From JADCRZ01 sp041751095 (lineage in GTDB: Bacteria; Bacteroidota; Bacteroidia; Chitinophagales; Chitinophagaceae): DNA of 64,000 nucleotides. The notes beneath the pieces are model-generated. The model was given only the letters and a program-made list of their open reading frames with translations. It ran no database searches and was not told the DNA's origin. A program made the translations under genes and the position numbers. Within the stretch, counting starts at the first letter, position 1. Each line of letters starts with the position of its first letter. The stretch lies in the NCBI GenBank assembly GCA_041751095.1, contig JBGSYC010000062.1:24612-88611 (forward strand), read 5' to 3'. This document shows positions 37,160-46,697 of this stretch, piece by piece.

Positions 37160-37573
37160 TTATCTGCCGGACAGGCAAGCCGTAATTGCCAGGATGGCTG
37201 TGATGTCAAATTTCTTAAGGTCCAGTAAATCCTTGTCGCCTGTTATGAGATGAGTCGCTTTGCCATCCGCAGCTAGTGATAAAAGAAAATTGTCCTTCGG
37301 GTCACGGCAAATACTTATTTCGCTGGTTACCTTGATAAATTCTGCATGTAAACTTATCTGGTGTAATAAATCCCGCAAGTCACTTAATGAAAAATATTTT
37401 TTGAATTTCGGCCTTCTTGCAACCTAAATAAATTCGTCAAGCAACTCCTGGCTGAAAAGCAAGACAAGAGCCTGGTCAGTAAATATCCTGTCAAGTGTGG
37501 CAAAGTCTTTTGTTAGCAAGAAGCTAATCCAAAGGTTAGCGTCTATAATAACTCTATCCTTTGTTTTTGGCAT
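37160..37573 (-). pseudogene. PIN-domain toxin with one in-frame amber stop
   Basis: From ATG 37573 the frame reads as a PIN-family ribonuclease toxin: RVIIDANLWISFLL (first acidic Asp) ... SQELLDEFI, then TAG at 37424-37426, then in the same frame VARRPKFKKYFS ... CRDPKDNFLLSLAADG (second acidic cluster) ... LITGDKDLLDL. The stop replaces a codon that is usually Glu in this family, so one base change broke the gene. The last residues (ACLSGR) are coded by a copy of a TGCCTGTCCGGCAGA palindrome, so the C-terminus is also altered. The start overlaps the antitoxin gene by 20 bases. Sequencing error is the alternative. Confidence 0.82.
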
Positions 37574-37778
37574 AACGCTTTGCTCGTACTGATTCTACTT
37601 CTTTTGTAATGTCTTCTAAAGACGGCGGATTGGCAGCCCCCTTTGTACGCAGTTTATTGATAACCCTAAGGAAATTGTCCTCTGTCGTTTGTGAAATAGA
37701 AATCAAGTTAAGGTCAGCAAGGTCTTGCAGAAGCTTGATTGCTTTCGGGCTTAATATGCTAACCTGATATGTCGCCAT
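37554..37778 (-). CDS. antitoxin of the PIN-toxin pair
   Basis: A 74-residue protein: MATYQVSILSPKAIKLLQDLADLNLI, followed by a charged helix with RVINKLRTKG and EVESVRAKRYAKNKG. Size, place just before a PIN gene with a 20-base overlap, and the conserved head match small antitoxins of Bacteroidota type II systems. The ATG 37778 is preferred over a TTG at 37784. A TATTTTTG element at 37782-37789 would give a leaderless mRNA. Antitoxins often repress their own promoter. It is intact although the toxin is broken. Confidence 0.78.
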   Translation of the reverse strand: MATYQVSILSPKAIKLLQDLADLNLISISQTTEDNFLRVINKLRTKGAANPPSLEDITKEVESVRAKRYAKNKG

Positions 37779-37971
37779 GGTCAAAAATACAAAAATTTAT
37801 GATCGGATAATAGCCATTATAGTATGACCGCCAACCCCTTATTTTAGGTTAGTGCGGATATCTGATGTAATGCTAACGTGAGCAACTATTGAGGTAAATC
37901 CGGCAGAGAGATATCGTAAATGATACATTCAAGGCAGGGCGATAACACGAAGCACAACATGCAAGGGAAGT

Positions 37972-38388
37972 TCATTTCCTTTTGAATTGAATAAGCAGCA
38001 ACCCGTTCGGGATTAGGGCTTCCGCTTTGACCATGTCAGGATAGTAATCTTTTATCTTCCATACTTTGTTTAGCTTTTGCAAAGGAGGGCCCGAAGCGGG
38101 AAAATCAGAGGTAAAGGTCAGGCTGTTAAAATCTCCGCTCCACTTACCTGATTGCGTTTCCGAACTTTTAATGGCCTCAAGGGTGCCATTCTTGTAAAAA
38201 CGGAATTCATAATCTTCATAATCAGTGGTAATGTCAACTGCGTTCTCATTTACATGCTTAAGGTACCAGCGTCCGCTGGTCATTACCCGGAGGATATAAT
38301 TTTCTTTCTGGTCATCGATAATTTTCTTACAAGAAGGCGATGCAAGAATGATGGTGATCGTTAGAAAAAATAAAATGCCCTTTTTCAT
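37972..38388 (-). CDS. lipocalin-like lipoprotein, unknown function
   Basis: A 138-residue lipoprotein: signal with lipobox ASPSC (Cys20), then KKIIDDQKENYILRVMTSGRWYL, the usual opening of small lipocalin-like Bacteroidota proteins, and beta strands such as YEFRFYKNGTLEAI and SGKWSGDFNSLTF. It is probably surface or periplasm-facing on the outer membrane. The M32 peptidase gene ends six bases upstream on the same strand, so the two may be co-transcribed. No ligand can be named. Confidence 0.8.
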   Translation of the reverse strand: MKKGILFFLTITIILASPSCKKIIDDQKENYILRVMTSGRWYLKHVNENAVDITTDYEDYEFRFYKNGTLEAIKSSETQSGKWSGDFNSLTFTSDFPASGPPLQKLNKVWKIKDYYPDMVKAEALIPNGLLLIQFKRK

Positions 38389-38394
38389 CGTAGC

Positions 38395-39912
38395 TTATAC
38401 GTGGAATTGATAAATATCCCCGTATTTCCGTTGTATGTAAGATACAAAATAATCGGTATCAAGCGGCTGGCCCGTTATGCGCCGGCACAGCTCTTCACTG
38501 TTGAATTTCCTCCCGTAAAGGTGTATGTTCGTTCTTAGCCATTTGAGCAGGTTCATCGTATTGCCTCTTGCAAGGTCTTCTTCAAGCATGAAAGCTTCTT
38601 TCCCGGCGGCATGGTAAAATTGAGCCGCATAAAAGCTGCCAAGGCTATATGTCGGAAAGTAACCAAAGCTGCCGTGGCTCCAGTGAACATCCTGCAGACA
38701 TCCCCGCTTATCATCAGGAACCGTAATGCCCAGGTACTTCCTGTATTTATCATTCCAGTATGCCGGGATATCTGCCGGTGCAAGAGACCCTTCAATTAAC
38801 TGCTTTTCAAGCTCATAACGGATCATCACATGAAAATGGTATGTTACTTCATCTGCTTCCGTCCTTATAAGGGAAGATTGAACTTTATTGATGCCTGCAT
38901 AAAACTCTTCTACGCTTACATGCTCAAACTGCGCAGGAAAGTACTGTGTCAGGGAAGAATAATGGTGTTTCCAGAAACCAGGGCTTCTGCCGACATTGTT
39001 TTCCCATAGCCTGGACTGAGATTCATGCATGCTTAACGAAGCATATTCACCCAACGGCAGCCCATATTCATCTGCCGGTAATCCCTGTTCATATAGTGCA
39101 TGCCCTGCCTCATGTATACAGCTCCACGTCATATTAGCAAAGTCATGCGCATCTATCCGGGTAGTTATCCTGACGTCTGAAGAGCTGAAATTTGTTGTAA
39201 ACGGATGTTCTGCCAGATCCTGCCTTCCGGCATTTAAGTCAAAACCCAGATTCCGGATCAGCTCCAAACCGAATTCCCATTGCTTATCCTTTGGAAAATA
39301 TTGGTGTAAAAACCGGTTGTTTACCTGAGGGCTGTTGCTGATTTTCTCAAGCAGGTGCTGTAATGGCCTGCGTAACTTATCAAAAGTGTTATCCAGTAAT
39401 GCCACGGTGCACCCTCTTTCATATTCATTTAATAATGCATTGTACGGGTGGCCTTCATATCCAAAAAGATCTGCTTCCTGCTTTTTAAGATTAACCAGTC
39501 TTTTAAGCGCCGGCAGGAAAACGCAAAAGTCATTTTCTTTCCTTGCCTCAACCCAGATGTGAAAGCTTTTCGACGTGGCTTCGCTTAATGTATGTACGAA
39601 TGCTTCCGGCAGCTTTCTTTGCCTGTTGTAATCATACAGGGAAAGCTCTACGTTCTTCTTTTCATCGTCAGAAAGCCCATCTTTAGCGCTAAGATCCGTC
39701 AGAAGCCGGCCAATCTTTTCATCTGTGAATGTTGCATGGGCAAGCGCGGTAAGGGTTGCAATCTGTTGGGCTCTCGTTCCTGCGCCTCCTGGCGGCATAT
39801 ACGTTTCCTGATCCCATTGCAGCACTGACGCAGCATATTTAATATCTGCTATTTTTTTTAAAGATGTCTTATATTGGCTGTAAAGTTCGCGGGTGGAATC
39901 AATGTTAACCAT
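38395..39912 (-). CDS. metallocarboxypeptidase, M32 (Taq) family
   Basis: Zinc carboxypeptidase of 505 residues that removes C-terminal amino acids. The active-site motif HEAGH (IHEAGHALYEQG, near residue 267) and the downstream Glu in SLSMHESQSRLWEN are in place, together with DVRITTRID and the SHGSFGYFPTYSLGS block. Start at ATG 39912 instead of a TTG-type start at 39939, because the protein begins MVNIDSTRELYSQYK in family style. Cytoplasmic, no signal. Confidence 0.93.
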   Translation of the reverse strand: MVNIDSTRELYSQYKTSLKKIADIKYAASVLQWDQETYMPPGGAGTRAQQIATLTALAHATFTDEKIGRLLTDLSAKDGLSDDEKKNVELSLYDYNRQRKLPEAFVHTLSEATSKSFHIWVEARKENDFCVFLPALKRLVNLKKQEADLFGYEGHPYNALLNEYERGCTVALLDNTFDKLRRPLQHLLEKISNSPQVNNRFLHQYFPKDKQWEFGLELIRNLGFDLNAGRQDLAEHPFTTNFSSSDVRITTRIDAHDFANMTWSCIHEAGHALYEQGLPADEYGLPLGEYASLSMHESQSRLWENNVGRSPGFWKHHYSSLTQYFPAQFEHVSVEEFYAGINKVQSSLIRTEADEVTYHFHVMIRYELEKQLIEGSLAPADIPAYWNDKYRKYLGITVPDDKRGCLQDVHWSHGSFGYFPTYSLGSFYAAQFYHAAGKEAFMLEEDLARGNTMNLLKWLRTNIHLYGRKFNSEELCRRITGQPLDTDYFVSYIQRKYGDIYQFHV

Positions 39913-40003
39913 ATGCAAAAAGTATTTTACCTGCCTCACAACATTACAAATTATGCATGAATTACATTTACATTGCTTTTGAATGATGATTTAAACAATT
40001 GAT

Positions 40004-42415
40004 ATGAAGGTTTATTTTCGCCCGGCTTTCGTTTTTGTATTTATAACTATCTATACTTTTGTGAATGCGCAGCCTGTTGATTCGATGATGAGCATTTACC
40101 GTGATAACTACCCTCAGGAGAAGATCCACGTTCATTTTGATAAGAATTATTACAATCCCGGCGAGACCATCTGGTTTAAGGCATATGTACTGAGTGGCAT
40201 TAACCTGTCGGCTATAAGCAAAAATTTTTACGCCGAATTGATGAACGACAAAGGGGCTGTTATCCGGAGGATCGTGGCGCCGGTGGTTAATTCTTCTGCA
40301 GCATCGTCTTTTGTTATTCCTGTAGAATATGCCGGGCAGGTGATACATTTTCGCGCCTTTACCACATGGATGCTGAACTTCGACCCGGAGTTTCTATATG
40401 AAAAGAATATACAGGTGATTGCTGCCAACGGCAATTCCTCGCCGGTAAATGAAAATTCCACCTTATTGCAGTTCTTTCCTGAAGGCGGTGACCTTGTAGT
40501 CAATTTAGAGACCGTGCTGGCGTTTAAAGCCAATGACAGATTTGGATTGCCAGTGAAGGTAAGTGGTTACATCAGCAACGCTAATGGAAAAAAAATCGCT
40601 ACGTTCAACACCCGGCACAATGGCCTGGGTTCTTTTTCGTTTACTCCCCTGCCAGGGGAGGCGTACACCGCCAAATGGAAGGATTCAACCAACAAAGAAA
40701 TGTCTACCCCCCTGCCTGTTCCTAAAAACACAGGGATACTTTTGAACATAAAAAACGTTTCGAACAATGTTACGTTTACAGTAAAAAGAACCGACGGGGT
40801 CGATTTACTCAGGCAGGTTTATATCATTGCCCACATGGATCAGCAAATGGTGTACAAGGCACGCATTAACCTCACCGATAATTTTCAAAGCAGCGGACGC
40901 ATTCCTGTAGACCAGTTGCCATCAGGAATTTTACAAGTCACCCTGTTTAATTCCAGGTGGGAGCCAATGGCGGAAAGAATTGTATTTGTGAACAATAACG
41001 ATTACATGTTCGACACGTACGTGAGGACGGTTTCCAAAAACATGGCTAAACGAAGCAAAAACATCATCGAAATAGAAATACCCGATACTTTAACTGCAAA
41101 TCTTAGCGTGGCCGTTACCGATGCGACCATAAATGTACCTGGTGAGAACGAGGAGGATATTTACAGCAGGTTGCTGCTGACAGGTGATATCCGGGGTTAT
41201 GTTCATAATCCGGGGTATTATTTTTCGTCTTTCGCCGATAGCACTGCACAGCAATTAGACCTTGTTATGCTGACCCATGGCTGGCGTCGGTTCAATTGGG
41301 AAAACCTGGCAAAGGGCATCGTGCCTGTATTGAAATACCCAGTGGATGATTATATTGCCCTCAGCGGTAAATTAATGGGTGCCAGCCCGGGCATCCTCGC
41401 AAATAATAATGAACTCAATCTGATTTTCCAGTTCAGAGATTCGAGTTCGCAGTTTGTGTCCGTTCCTTTACAGCAGGGGGGCAAGATTACAACAGGCGGG
41501 ATGGTCTTTTACGATACTGCCAAAGTGTTTTACCAGTTAAATAAGGACAGGAGGCAGGCTGGCAATCTGATCCTCAATCTCGAAAATGGCCTCTGGAAAG
41601 GTTATGGGGACCTTAATATTCCGTTTGACAGGAATATGGGCCTTGTGGCCCTTAACAAGGCAGTAATTGATAAAAACAAAAATCTGTTTGAACAAACGAT
41701 ACAACTGGAATCTGACAAAACGAAGAAAGTTAAAATGCTCCAGGAAGTTATCGTAAGAGGTAGTGCAAGAAGTGCGATCCAGAAAATCGATGACCGGTAC
41801 ACCAGCGGATTATTCAAAGGCGGGGATGGATACAGCTTTGACGTTGCCAATGACCTAAGCGGAGTGGGGTCGATCTCTCTGTTTACTTATTTACAGGGTA
41901 AAGTGCCAGGATTAATGATCAATAATGCGATGTCGTCGCAGCCAGCCTTGACGTGGCGTGGGGGAACGCCTGATCTTTATCTTGACGAAATGCGCTCAGA
42001 CGCCCAAATGTTGTCTTCCATCTCAATGGCCGATGTTGCTTATATCAAGGTCTTCCGCCCTCCGTTTATCGGATCCTTCGGCGGTGGTGGCGGCGGAGCT
42101 ATTGCTGTATATACGAGAAGAGGGGGAGATACAAAGACCAACAACAATTTTGCAGGGCTGAGCAAAGTAAATGTTATGGGGTATACACCCGTAAAAGAAT
42201 TCTATTCACCCGACTACGCGCAGAATGATCCTTTACATGTTTTTGATGACCTGAGAAGCACTTTGTACTGGTCACCATTTGTGTTTCTTGATAAGGAAAA
42301 TAAAAGAATAACCATCAGCTTTTATAACAACGACATTAGTAAAAAGCTGCGGGTAGTTGTTGAAGGGGTTAATGAAAACGGTAAGTTAACCAGGGTTGAA
42401 AATATGATCCAATAA
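40004..42415 (+). CDS. exported MG2-domain protein with TonB-plug-like C-terminal region
   Basis: An 803-residue secreted protein: signal peptide 1-22 (VNAQ), then an alpha-2-macroglobulin MG2-type domain (about 40-135: EKIHVHFDKNYYNPGETIWFKAYV), further beta domains (140-560) and, near 575-720, a segment that resembles the plug domain of TonB-dependent receptors (LQEVIVRG ... YLQGKVPGLMI ... LYLDEM ... VAYIKVFRPP ... GGAIAVYTRRG). No barrel follows. Such chimeras are found in Bacteroidota, with unknown function. It is divergent from the M32 gene with a 91-base gap. Confidence 0.82.
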   Translation: MKVYFRPAFVFVFITIYTFVNAQPVDSMMSIYRDNYPQEKIHVHFDKNYYNPGETIWFKAYVLSGINLSAISKNFYAELMNDKGAVIRRIVAPVVNSSAASSFVIPVEYAGQVIHFRAFTTWMLNFDPEFLYEKNIQVIAANGNSSPVNENSTLLQFFPEGGDLVVNLETVLAFKANDRFGLPVKVSGYISNANGKKIATFNTRHNGLGSFSFTPLPGEAYTAKWKDSTNKEMSTPLPVPKNTGILLNIKNVSNNVTFTVKRTDGVDLLRQVYIIAHMDQQMVYKARINLTDNFQSSGRIPVDQLPSGILQVTLFNSRWEPMAERIVFVNNNDYMFDTYVRTVSKNMAKRSKNIIEIEIPDTLTANLSVAVTDATINVPGENEEDIYSRLLLTGDIRGYVHNPGYYFSSFADSTAQQLDLVMLTHGWRRFNWENLAKGIVPVLKYPVDDYIALSGKLMGASPGILANNNELNLIFQFRDSSSQFVSVPLQQGGKITTGGMVFYDTAKVFYQLNKDRRQAGNLILNLENGLWKGYGDLNIPFDRNMGLVALNKAVIDKNKNLFEQTIQLESDKTKKVKMLQEVIVRGSARSAIQKIDDRYTSGLFKGGDGYSFDVANDLSGVGSISLFTYLQGKVPGLMINNAMSSQPALTWRGGTPDLYLDEMRSDAQMLSSISMADVAYIKVFRPPFIGSFGGGGGGAIAVYTRRGGDTKTNNNFAGLSKVNVMGYTPVKEFYSPDYAQNDPLHVFDDLRSTLYWSPFVFLDKENKRITISFYNNDISKKLRVVVEGVNENGKLTRVENMIQ

Positions 42416-42486
42416 CCGGGGAAGCTCCTTGTGGATCTTTTACAGCTCCGTGGCGGGTTTCAACCGGGCTTTTATGAATTAAACTT

Positions 42487-43587
42487 ATGACCATCTCTGA
42501 AATAATTACTTCTCTCGAGTCCTTTGCTCCCTTGTCTTACCAGGAAACTTACGATAATGCCGGGCTAATCACAGGTCTGTCGTCTTGGGAATGCACCGGC
42601 GTGCTGGTCTGCCTCGATTCTACTGATGAGGTGTTGACAGAAGCGGTGCAAAAGAATTGCAACCTTGTTGTTGCCCATCACCCTGTTATTTTTAAAGGAC
42701 TAAAAAAAATCATCCCCGATAACTATATATCAAGGGCACTGATCATAGCCATTAAAAACGACATCGCGATTTATGCTGTTCATACTAACCTCGACAACGT
42801 ACACAATGGTGTTAACGGAAAGATCGCTGACCGGCTTGGCTTGGAAAACAGGAGCGTATTACTTCCAAAAGAGGGAGTGCTTAAAAAACTTTTTACTTTT
42901 GCCCCGGTAGATAATGCCGCCGCCGTGCGTGATGCAATCTTCCGGGCCGGTGGTGGCGTAATCAGTAATTACAGCGAATGCAGCTTTGCTGCCGAAGGCT
43001 TGGGTTCATTCCGTGCGGGTGAAGGCAGTCGCCCTTACGCAGGAAAGATAGCGGAAAGACATTATGAACGGGAACTGAAAATAGAAGTGATCTTCCCCGC
43101 TTATCTTGAAAATGTGATTGTAAACGCTATGAAAGCTGCCCATCCTTACGAGGAGGTGGCTTACGATGTTATTCCGCTTAACAATGATCATCCCGGCGTT
43201 GGTTCAGGACTGACGGGTGATTTAACAGAGGCCATGGATGAAGCTGCTTTTATGAAGCTGCTTCAGCAAAAATTTAACTTTTCTGTACTAAGGCATACGC
43301 CGTTGCTGGGTAAGAAGGTTAAAAAGATCGGAATATGCGGTGGAGCAGGAAGTTTTCTATTGTCGAAAGCGCTGGCTGCGGGGGTCGATTTTTTTATCAC
43401 GTCAGATATAAAGTACCACGAATTTTTTGAAGCAGACGGCCGGTTGGTAGTTGCCGATATCGGGCATTATGAAAGCGAGCACTTTACGATTGACCTTGTT
43501 CATGAAATTTTAACGGGAAATTTCAATACCTTTGCCGTCCTTAAAACTGAAGTAAACACCAACCCGGTTAAATATTATAAAGGTTGA
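42487..43587 (+). CDS. Nif3-like dinuclear metal-centre protein
   Basis: A 366-residue member of the Nif3/YqfO family, long form with the PII-like insert (about 125-235: KLFTFAPVDNAAAVRDAIFRAGGGVISNYSECSF). Metal ligands are in AHHPVIFKGL near residue 62, HTNLDN near 99 and GHYESE near 329. It forms ring hexamers binding two metals; biochemical role debated (GTP cyclohydrolase-like or metal-handling). The zinc-ribbon coiled-coil gene follows in 48 bases, a pairing conserved in Bacteroidota. Confidence 0.93.
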   Translation: MTISEIITSLESFAPLSYQETYDNAGLITGLSSWECTGVLVCLDSTDEVLTEAVQKNCNLVVAHHPVIFKGLKKIIPDNYISRALIIAIKNDIAIYAVHTNLDNVHNGVNGKIADRLGLENRSVLLPKEGVLKKLFTFAPVDNAAAVRDAIFRAGGGVISNYSECSFAAEGLGSFRAGEGSRPYAGKIAERHYERELKIEVIFPAYLENVIVNAMKAAHPYEEVAYDVIPLNNDHPGVGSGLTGDLTEAMDEAAFMKLLQQKFNFSVLRHTPLLGKKVKKIGICGGAGSFLLSKALAAGVDFFITSDIKYHEFFEADGRLVVADIGHYESEHFTIDLVHEILTGNFNTFAVLKTEVNTNPVKYYKG

Positions 43588-43635
43588 TCTTTACGTATTG
43601 CCTGAACCGGTTTAAGCAAAAATAAATATTCGAAC

Positions 43636-44391
43636 ATGCCTAACGTAAAAGACTTCTCTGTTGAAGAAAAACTAAGCGCCCTTGTTACTCTTCAGAAAAC
43701 CGAATCAAAATTAGATGAGATCCAGATTCTCAAAGGGGAGCTTCCGATGGAAGTTAGTGACCTCGAAGATGAAATTCAGGGTTTGAATGCACGCCAGACA
43801 AGAATTGAGGAAGAGATCAATGGTATCAAAGAGTTCACTGAACAAAAGAAAGAGGCTATCAAAGAATCTGAAGCGCTGATTAAAAAGTACGAGAAACAAA
43901 GCGAAAATGTAAAGAATAACCGTGAGTTTGAGGCCATCAATAAAGAAATGGAGATGCAGCAGCTTGAGATAAAGCTGGCCGAGAAACATATAAAAGATGC
44001 TAATGAAGAGATTGCGGAAAAAGCGGTTGCGCTTGAAAAAGCAAAGAAGAATGTTGGCGCAAAGGAAACAGTGTTAAAGGGCAAAAAAGATGAACTCGAG
44101 AAAATAATCGCAGCTACTGAAAAAGAGGAAAAACAATTTAACAAGTTATCTGCTGAAGCGAGGGAGAAAGTGGATGAAAGATTGCTTCTCTCTTATGATC
44201 GCATCCGCAAGAATTACCGCAACGGCCTGGGCGTGGTGCCTGTCGTCAGGGATGCCTGCGGCGGATGTTACAATGCAATCCCACCCCAAAAACAAAGTGA
44301 GATTAAACAAAGAAAGAAGATCATTATCTGTGAAAATTGCGGCCGTATACTGGTAGATACCGAGTTAAACGATGCTGTCGCGATCGATTAA
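43636..44391 (+). CDS. coiled-coil protein with C4 zinc ribbon
   Basis: A 251-residue protein: long charged coiled coil (about 10-175, very rich in Glu and Lys) followed by a four-Cys zinc ribbon (ACGGCYNAIPPQ ... IIICENCGRIL). This architecture is conserved next to Nif3 in many bacteria and may be a nucleic-acid or protein adaptor. No enzymatic motif. A bulged hairpin followed by T residues ends the transcript. Confidence 0.9.
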   Translation: MPNVKDFSVEEKLSALVTLQKTESKLDEIQILKGELPMEVSDLEDEIQGLNARQTRIEEEINGIKEFTEQKKEAIKESEALIKKYEKQSENVKNNREFEAINKEMEMQQLEIKLAEKHIKDANEEIAEKAVALEKAKKNVGAKETVLKGKKDELEKIIAATEKEEKQFNKLSAEAREKVDERLLLSYDRIRKNYRNGLGVVPVVRDACGGCYNAIPPQKQSEIKQRKKIIICENCGRILVDTELNDAVAID

Positions 44392-44430
44392 TAAGCTGCT
44401 AACGGTACACTTATTTATTGTTCCAATATT

Positions 44431-44454
44431 AAAAGGGCCGACAAGCCTTTTTTT
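44431..44454 (+). terminator. probable terminator after the Nif3/zinc-ribbon unit
   Basis: AAAAGG pairs with CCTTTT around GCCGACAAG (a bulged GGGC/GCC pairing is also possible), followed by T7. Modest stem but good T tract. Confidence 0.5.
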
Positions 44455-44615
44455 GTGCCTAAGTAAAAATAACAACCTTCTTCCGGACAAGAGTTAGCCC
44501 TTTGATGGAAAGTGCCTGCCGACAGGAGATACGTGTCATGGGCAGCAAATAAAAGTATTCATCCTTTCCCGTTGTTTCTCTGAAATGGCTAATTTGCCGG
44601 TTCCTAATCATTCAT

Positions 44616-46382
44616 ATGCTTCAGCAGCTCCTGGTACAGAATTATGCAATCATTGACGAAATAACGATTGATTTTTCCGGGAAACTTAACATCATCACAG
44701 GTGAAACGGGCGCCGGAAAATCAATATTAATGGGAGCCCTCAGCCTTATACTGGGCGACAGGGCAGACACTTCGGTTCTTTTAGACCGCACAAAGAAATG
44801 TATCGTTGAAGGCAGTTTCAGCGTCGAAGGGAATTCCGCTATCCAACAGTTTGTAAAAGAGAGTAACCTTGACGCAGAAGACGCTTTGGTCATCAGGAGA
44901 GAGATCACTGCGAACGGAAAATCACGCGCGTTCATAAACGATACCCCCGTTAACCTTAATCAATTACAGCAGCTCAGCTCATCCCTGGTTGATCTGCACC
45001 AGCAGTTTGATACGCTTGTTATGGCCCAAAGCGATTTTCAAAGAGAGGTACTTGACGCACTTGGAGGGAATGCCGATCTTCTGTCGCGCTATCAAAACGT
45101 ATTCAGGCAGTTGCAATCGGTTACCAGGGCGTTGGGCTTACTGCGGGATCAAAAGAGCCAGTTTGACAAAGAGGTCGACTATGTGAAATTTCTGTACGAT
45201 GAGCTGAAGGATGCGGCCTTCAGCAATAATGAGCTGGAAGAGCTTGATGCGGAAATTAACCTGTTGAGCAATGCCGAAAGCATCAAAGCCGTTCTGACAA
45301 AAGCTTACCATGGATTAAAAGAAAGCGATCAGCCCATTGTGCCGGAATTAAAAATTATAGCTAACCAGCTTCAGGGTTATGGCAGCAGCCATCCGGATAT
45401 TCTGGTCATAGTTCAACGGCTTCAATCTGTTCAAATAGAATTGAATGACATTTCTGAAGAAATTGAACGTTTAAATGATCATGTCATTTACGACCCCAAA
45501 CGCATCGACCAGATCAACGAGAGGATTTCCCTTGGATATAAATTGCTAAAAAAGCATGGCGTGAAAACTACCACCGAGCTGCTTGCCGTGCTGGCGCAGT
45601 TGGAAACAAGGTTAAAAGCTGTCTTAAATATTGACGAAACAATTGCTGCCAGCCAGAAAGAAGCCCGGGAATTGGTTAAAGAAGCGTCTCTCGTGGCTGA
45701 AAAGATTTCTGGAAACCGCCGTCTCCAGGTAAAACCCCTCGAAGAAAAGGTAAACGCATTATTGTTGCAGGTAGGAATGCCCAACGCAAATTTGCGCATC
45801 GAAATGAAAAACATCGTGCCTGCTGCTGTAACTGATGAAAGGCAATCCTCGTTGTTTTCCGGCGGGACTTACCCCGTGCAAAACAAAGATTCGGCCGATG
45901 AAACCGGGCCTTCAGATAAAATACCTTCCTTACAGTTATACGGCACAGACGTCATCGAGTTCCTGTTTGATGCCAATAAAAGTGGCCAGTTTTTACCGAT
46001 CCGGAAAGTGGCCAGCGGGGGTGAATTAAGCCGCTTAATGTTGTGCATCAAATCGCTTGTCGCCCAGTCGGTAAACCTGCCGACAATGATCTTTGATGAA
46101 ATTGATACCGGCATTTCCGGTGAGGCTGCCAGGCAGGTAGGCCACATAATGAAAGCGCTTTCAAACGATCGCCAGATCATTTGTATAACGCATCAGCCGC
46201 AAATCGCCGGCAAAGCTGATGCGCATTTTTATGTGTATAAACATATACAGGGAGATGCAGTAAAAACAAGGATCCGGTTATTAACATCCGACGAACGTAT
46301 CACTACCATCGCCAAGATGTTAAGCGGTGAAAAACCGACGGCTGCAGCCCTGGAAAATGCGAGGGAAATGGTGATGAATTAG
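44616..46382 (+). CDS. recN: DNA repair protein RecN
   Basis: SMC-like ATPase in double-strand-break repair, 588 residues. N-terminal ATPase half with Walker A GETGAGKS (about 29-36) after the LLVQNYAIIDEITIDF head; coiled-coil arms about 150-375; C-terminal half with signature VASGGELSRLML and Walker B TMIFDEIDTGISGEAA, then ICITHQPQIAG. A segment near 408-440 (FSGGTYPVQNKDSADETGPSD) is a poorly conserved linker. The start at ATG 44616 matches the family head. Confidence 0.96.
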   Translation: MLQQLLVQNYAIIDEITIDFSGKLNIITGETGAGKSILMGALSLILGDRADTSVLLDRTKKCIVEGSFSVEGNSAIQQFVKESNLDAEDALVIRREITANGKSRAFINDTPVNLNQLQQLSSSLVDLHQQFDTLVMAQSDFQREVLDALGGNADLLSRYQNVFRQLQSVTRALGLLRDQKSQFDKEVDYVKFLYDELKDAAFSNNELEELDAEINLLSNAESIKAVLTKAYHGLKESDQPIVPELKIIANQLQGYGSSHPDILVIVQRLQSVQIELNDISEEIERLNDHVIYDPKRIDQINERISLGYKLLKKHGVKTTTELLAVLAQLETRLKAVLNIDETIAASQKEARELVKEASLVAEKISGNRRLQVKPLEEKVNALLLQVGMPNANLRIEMKNIVPAAVTDERQSSLFSGGTYPVQNKDSADETGPSDKIPSLQLYGTDVIEFLFDANKSGQFLPIRKVASGGELSRLMLCIKSLVAQSVNLPTMIFDEIDTGISGEAARQVGHIMKALSNDRQIICITHQPQIAGKADAHFYVYKHIQGDAVKTRIRLLTSDERITTIAKMLSGEKPTAAALENAREMVMN

Positions 46383-46697
46383 GAGAAACGCCAGGGATTC
46401 GCCCCCTGACAAAACCGGCCGTAGCACGCTATGCATGGCATTCTACGAAGCCGCAAATTCAAAAGGCACATCAAAGTTTAATCAATTCTGCAACGAGATG
46501 GAGCCCGATGCAAAATATTTGCTTTTAAAACAGTATTGCATTGCATGGAAACAACTTTGCCAGAACAAGCAGAGACGCCTTGCATGGCGCCTGTGCGAAG
46601 CTTTGTTCCGGCGGTTTCTCTTTTGATGTTAGTTACAATAACTTCTTATTTTTACACGGTAAGTTCTTCATATTCTGTAAATTAAACTAAACAGTCC
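46383..46697. other. gap between recN and fabI without a convincing gene
   Basis: 315 bases. It contains a 63-codon open frame (46435-46626) with ordinary composition, many Lys/Arg/Cys and no recognised motif; I do not count it as a gene. The last 60 bases are AT-rich and probably carry the fabI promoter. Confidence 0.4.

Noticed and set aside
46435..46626. 63-codon open frame between recN and fabI
   Set aside because: No recognised motif, no promoter element or conserved start, and composition as expected from chance in an intergenic gap.
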